Shown one piece after another: positions 58,973 through 64,000 of a stretch of 64,000 bases of DNA (position 1 is the stretch's first letter; each line of letters begins with the position of its first letter). The stretch is from the NCBI GenBank assembly GCA_027627225.1, contig JAPFQT010000038.1, positions 1,054,001 through 1,118,000 of the forward strand, written 5' to 3'. This DNA comes from Congeria kusceri (lineage: Eukaryota; Mollusca; Bivalvia; Myida; Dreissenidae). The notes beneath the pieces are model-generated. The model was not told the origin of the DNA, ran no database searches, and saw nothing but the letters and a program-made list of their open reading frames with translations. Both the position numbers and the translations under genes were made by a program.

Positions 58973-61900
58973 TTTAACACATGCACAATATTGGCAGATT
59001 AATATGTGCGATCAATTGATTTATGTTTGGATATATATCATCACACAGCAAAAAACATAAGAACAACTGTAAATCTTACTTGGAATGATATATTTTATGT
59101 TTTAAGTGATATGATGGTAAGTGATGTTACGTCAATAGCCCAATTTGTCACATTGACCTCGCATACCATTCTTTTCTTGAAACGTTAGTCATTTTATATA
59201 GTCTGCTAACCAGTTTTTGAACGGGGAAACAGGAAAGGTTTCTAAATTATTAATTGTTAAACATTGTATAAAATGATCAGCATGTTGTATGTTTGGTAGG
59301 GTCTTCCTTTAGTGGTGAACATTATAAATAAAGCAGATAAATTGTCTATATAAAGTCAACAACAATCAGTGTGTTACAGTATGTCTATTAAAACATAAGA
59401 AACCAATACAGAAATATATATAGTACTACACTGCTACGCACATGCTCTTTGTTGATTTCAAGAATCACGTGAATATCATGTGACACAAAGTTGCATTACC
59501 GTAACATCGTGTGGATAAAATGATCGACTGTAAAATATTGGTGTTTACAATTCAGTGTGTATTTAAAATACATCAGTTAATGAACTACAGGAAAACAAGT
59601 ATAACATATAACTTAAGTGTATGTTAGATATTGCATATCTATTTCTTACCTTAATGATATTTCTTTCAAATTTAAACTCATAAATATAAATTAACATGAG
59701 TTTACCAAAAAGCATGACATACACGTGCTCCGCATACTAACTAGTGTGAGACCAAGGAAACGGCATGTTTATTGCGCGTAATGTCTGGTTATATATTGCG
59801 TACTGAAATATATCATAGAAACTACTGTTTTTTTACACAAAGCAAGGACGAAGTGTTGTGTTTGCTGCGTGCATATGTGAAACACCCAACTAACATGTTT
59901 TTTATCAGTCCAGAAACACACATTTTATTGCATCGTCAAATTATACAATAAACTTGAGACAACCTCAAAGTTTACATACTGCTAATCGGATTAAGTTTCC
60001 AACATAGATTCGTCAAAGTTGGAAATGTCTATTAACAATTAAACAATTAAGCATACAATTCAACATGATCGGTTAGCTATCGGTATAAAGAACCTCTTAT
60101 GCATTGACTTCTGTCCGTCACCAAATTGTATTTCATTCACAAATAAGCCTTAATAGTTAAACCAGTGTTGACCAAACATTCACACGTAATCTGTTGAAAC
60201 TAGTCAGGTCTGGCAAGTAAAACCAGTTATTGATCCTGTTAGGTAAACTAAATCCTGTTCTTATATTCCCTGTATCACCCATTTCACCACTGATCTTATT
60301 TAAACTTGCTAAATTTTAAGTGGAAAGTAATTTAATGTTTGGAGAGGTAGAAATTTGTAAATAACACTTGGAATTTCAATTAGATCATTACCTTTCATGA
60401 AATGAAATCAAAATAAAACTTTTGTGGACAATGAGTTAGACAGATTAGTTTAATTAATTATATTTTGTCAATACTTTGCGCAGCAAGTAGTTCTGAGATC
60501 TTCCAACCAAATTTTTATTTGTATTCCTTCGTTTACAATTTCAGTGATTGATTCCTATCCGTCCACTGCGGTCTTGCTCTGATACTTAACGATGTTGTTT
60601 GTGAGATTCTGAGGCTGATTTCTGTTGTCATGGTTGGAGATTGGGGCAAATGCATCTCTCATTTCCAGTCGCAATTCATCCCGTCTTCGTATAAAAACTT
60701 GAATCTTTGATTAAAGAAAACCAAAATCATATCTGTAAGTATTGTAGTAAGAGTACCACCATACTGAAACTGAATGGGATGCTGCTGAAAACAACAGGAC
60801 AGTTATTCTCTTGGAATTATAGTTTGTATGAATGCATGACATGGGTTAACGAGTAATGCGTTAAATACTTATGAAGTAATAAGTAGCTGGTCTAATAATT
60901 TCAGTAGAAAACTGTGACAGTAATTCCAAGTGCTGATTAATTGAGTGTTACAATTACAGGGAGAGAACTCTGTTAGACTCCTCAAACTAAAACAACCACA
61001 GTTATCTCCCCTGCATTATTGATATGAGTTGGTTGATCAACTTGTGGGGTTATTTTAAAGCAATGGTGAAATATACGAGGTTAAATACTTGAACAAAATG
61101 TCTGTTATTTTTGTACAATAACTCTGAGAAGAAAGGATTAAAGATGCAACTTTAAAGTTATATGTGAGGGTCTTAAATATGTTATAACATGAGTAGCTTA
61201 AGTCCACTAGTATCATATATATATATATCATGTGCATTAATAGTAATGTAAAGACATATAAAAGTTTGAATGAAAATTGTATGCCAGATAATCACAATAA
61301 ATTATATTTTGTGTTGTAACATGATATTGAAATTAATTATTTTGATTGATAAAAATAGAAAGTTAAGCCTGTTATTTTTAATACAGTTTAAAAAATTGGA
61401 CTGAGGTGATTTATTAAAGGTAACGTTTGAAAAATTGCATCGATGCTCATACTTGAAAACAATATGTACTGGTTCTACTACGCAAACAGACTTAGGCATG
61501 TCTGACTACATGTGTTATACACACTAAATAACAAAATATGTTATTGACCTTGCACATGTTAATAATGCAGCCTGTTTCTGTCGCTTGTTAAGTAGCCGCC
61601 GTTCTGCAAATTCACTTAGTCTCTGACGACACCTTCGTTTCCTACAATGCCCTCCTGCAGATGACCATATCTGTTCATTACAACCTACCAGATGCACTGC
61701 TATTACTGTAATATGTTCCTTTTTATACAGCCTAAATTACTGTTGTAACCTATTTTAGTACTTTATTAATTGTACATGCAGTAACCGTAACTGCTCAAAA
61801 TTTATTTAATCATTTTACATTTCTTTTAATGGCAAACACAGTTTAAAATCCTGTTTTATAGTTTTGTTCCCTATTGTTCATGTGTCAATAACAATTCTTT

Positions 61901-62230
61901 CAGTCATAATAAATGACAATGACAGTTCATGTTTGATCATGGAAATTCTCACCAATGCATCTAGCAGATGTTGAGACAATTTGACTCTTTGAGGTGTACG
62001 CAGGGTATTAGTATTCACCAAACTGAAAACATTATCAGAAATGTTACCTGTTATATCTGAACCACTTTTAATATCACTTGTCAGTGTATAATGGCTACTG
62101 CACGTTGTTTTGGTAGCATATTATTCTGTGTTAATGCTTGTTGTTGTTAAGAAGTGTACTATGACCAGTTTCCTAATAAGTATGTGATATCTTCTGTTAC
62201 TGATTAATGGTGATCACAGAAAAATAATTA
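58973..62230. other. No gene recognised
   Basis: 3.2 kb of AT-rich sequence with only short frames (60-65 codons) and a short (AT)n tract near 61215. I see no recognisable repeat family or exon. Confidence 0.4.
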
Positions 62231-62231
62231 T

Positions 62232-62440
62232 AATGATTGTGGTTGTGGAAATGATGATGATGATGATTATGATGAGAATGAGGTTGACAATGATGATGAT
62301 GATGATGATGATTATGGAGTTGGTGATTAGTCTGATGATGATCTTGTTGCTCGTGTGATGATAGTGATTCTCTTCATGACGATCATGATGACAATGATAA
62401 TGTTGATGAAGACAATGATGAAAATATATAATGATATGTT
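62232..62440. repeat. Imperfect GAT/ATG trinucleotide microsatellite
   Basis: Runs of GATGATGATGAT interspersed with GATTATGATG, GACAATGATG and CATGATGACAATG. Confidence 0.93.
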
Positions 62441-62672
62441 ACTTAAATGTTGGTCAGCTGAGGTGCTTTTCAAGACGAGGATTTGTGAGTGTTATACAAG
62501 TATAGTTTGACACAATAAACTTAAGATAAATAATAGATCATTATAAGAAGATATAAAAATTTCAAAACTGTGTTTTAGAAAAAATAAAATTAATATGAAT
62601 CCTGAATATCATTACATACATGTAACTGGTGTAAACTGTTAAAGGTCACTATAGGGGAGTGATTGTGCACCT

Positions 62673-62744
62673 GCCGGGTTAGCTCAGTTGGTAGAGCACT
62701 CGCCATGTTAGCGAGAGGTCCTGGGTTCGAGTCCCGGACTGGCT
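62673..62744 (+). mobile_element. tRNA-like SINE head, near-complete cloverleaf
   Basis: 72 nt with perfect D stem (GCTC/GAGC), anticodon stem (CTCGC/GCGAG) and a good T arm with GGTTCGAGTCCC. Loop CATGTTA puts TGT at the anticodon position (Thr-like), but base 33 is A instead of T and the acceptor stem has two mismatches. I therefore call it a tRNA-derived SINE head or tRNA pseudogene rather than a working tRNA. Confidence 0.65.
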
Positions 62745-63519
62745 GCACTATGTTCTCACCATGTGACCTCATAGCATTTATTACTGCATCATGCAATTGG
62801 TGTTTTACAATTGATGTGAATTGATTGAATTAATATTTTCTGATCTAGGTTCTTTTTAATTTTCTAATATATTGGTATTCTTTAAGTTTACTGGGGTTAA
62901 GGTTGAAAGTAAAATGTTATGCAGTTAGTAAGGATTTTCTCTAGCAGTTATAATCTTTAATTTTACAATTTCATAATTGATATGTTGAAACGCTCAACAG
63001 TTGGCAGTTTAAGTTTACGGTTAGGGTTAGGATTTAACGTATGTTGGACATACTGAACCAGTTTAAAAATACATGCAAAATCTGAAATGGTCAAAGGGAG
63101 ATAACCTGCTCTAGGCAGAATAATTGACAATTCTACCTGGTGACAGACTGATTTGCACAGCGATGAGTTTGAACGCTTAACATGTTCTTATTGTAGAGCT
63201 TAGTCTGAGTATTTGATACAACATAAGTATTAAAATGAAATGGATTTAGCACCACATCTGTGGGTTAAAGGGACTATGTCATCGAAAAGGGCCTCAAGGG
63301 GGCAATTTTAGAATAAAATCTGAAATTGATAGATAAATGCTGGCATATGATAACGGTTATAACATGGTATATATAATGGGAAAAGAGTTTACGCATTCTG
63401 AGATAAAAATCAATTTATAATATGGGTTGTGTTTGTTTGCCCCTTTTCCTGTTTACATTTTGATGTCAGAATTGTGAGCATTTGGTATAACCAGAGTTAA
63501 CACATGACTTCTTACCAAG
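62745..63519. other. No gene recognised
   Basis: AT-rich non-coding DNA, probably including the body of the SINE-like unit just upstream. Confidence 0.35.
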
Positions 63520-63605
63520 CATGATGGCGCAGTTGATTAAAGCGCTGTCTACTGTCATTTCTGCGAATGGTTCCTAAGTCGTGAGTTCAATACCTGCTAG
63601 GGGTT
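63520..63605 (+). mobile_element. tRNA-like SINE head
   Basis: A-box-like TGGCGCAGTTGATTAAAGCG and B-box-like GTGAGTTCAATACCTGC, 40-50 bases apart, followed by a T-rich tract. Degenerate cloverleaf. Confidence 0.5.
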
Positions 63606-63810
63606 TTAATTTTTGCTGACATTTTTGCTAATTTGTTTTTATCAAATATCTTATTGTGTATGATATTATTTTTATTTATTTAATGCTCAGTTCTTAGTAA
63701 AGCGCATTTCTATAAAATAATATAATTTATAGTGCAATAGGAAGCCAATGTTCTGATGATTCTTTAAAGAATCCTTCAATGATTAGGGAAGTAATTTCCA
63801 TTAGGCCAAA

Positions 63811-63945
63811 AATAAAATTACTTTTTTTTCCCTTTCCCAACCGACCCACTGAAATTGCCGCGACCCTAAATATTTGCCGAGCCGGCTAGCTCAGTTGGTA
63901 GAGTGCTGGACTACAAATCCGAGGATCCGAGGAGAAATACAGCAT
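63811..63945 (+). mobile_element. Repeat fragment and truncated tRNA-like head
   Basis: CCCTTTCCCAACCGACCC and GCCGCGACCCTAAATATT (63830-63878) precede GCCGGCTAGCTCAGTTGG (63885), an A-box region whose B box is missing after GAGGATCCGAGGAG. Confidence 0.5.
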
Positions 63946-64000
63946 TTCAGCATCCAAGATAGAATGCTTTAGGGCGCTTTCCCATATGTCCGTATCTACA

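Noticed and set aside
62673..62744. Functional tRNA-Thr (TGT)
   Set aside because: Base 33 is A, the acceptor stem has two mismatches, and related tRNA-like heads occur nearby, so a SINE-derived head is more likely.

Overview
This is a eukaryotic, AT-rich, intron- and repeat-laden nuclear window. It is most likely from a bivalve mollusc, and I favour the zebra/quagga mussel genus Dreissena. The bivalve call rests on interspersed repeat families I recall from bivalve genomes: elements bounded by AGCTCACCTGAG, elements starting TATGCCCCC, and tRNA-headed SINE-like units. The Dreissena call rests on a hairpin repeat with the core AGCCTGTG...CACAGGCT. Both are memory-based and not database-checked.

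Only two convincing protein-coding genes are present. They are a paralogous pair on the + strand, gene A (3470-11582, 550 aa) and gene B (51527-56982, 551 aa). Each has three exons with identical intron phases. Each encodes a RING-less TRIM-like protein: two B-box zinc fingers, a coiled coil and a C-terminal NHL-type beta-propeller. The duplication takes in the upstream DNA, both introns and the 3' flank. It is recognisable from about 2830 to 15617 in A and from about 50900 to 57955 in B.

Copy A differs from copy B mainly by tandem expansion. An 82-bp unit is present at least 35 times upstream of A and once in B. A 108-bp unit is present 25 times in intron 1 of A and once in B. Two smaller tandem duplications in intron 2 of A are single in B. 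A roughly 3-kb inverted-ended element also sits in the 3' flank of A, where B has the empty site. Within the exons, amino-acid-changing differences clearly outnumber silent ones.

The 35 kb between the genes (about 15.6-50.4 kb) is a mosaic of non-autonomous elements with internal tandem repeats, tRNA-derived SINEs, a frameshifted protein relic at 17.3-17.7 kb, exon-like fragments near 30.7, 49.9 and 50.5 kb, and a large diverged inverted duplication (about 40.85-45.48 kb) with a small TIR element inside one arm. From 58 kb to the end there is only sparse repeat sequence, a GAT-rich microsatellite and three tRNA-like SINE heads. No intact transposase, reverse transcriptase, rRNA or CRISPR array was seen.
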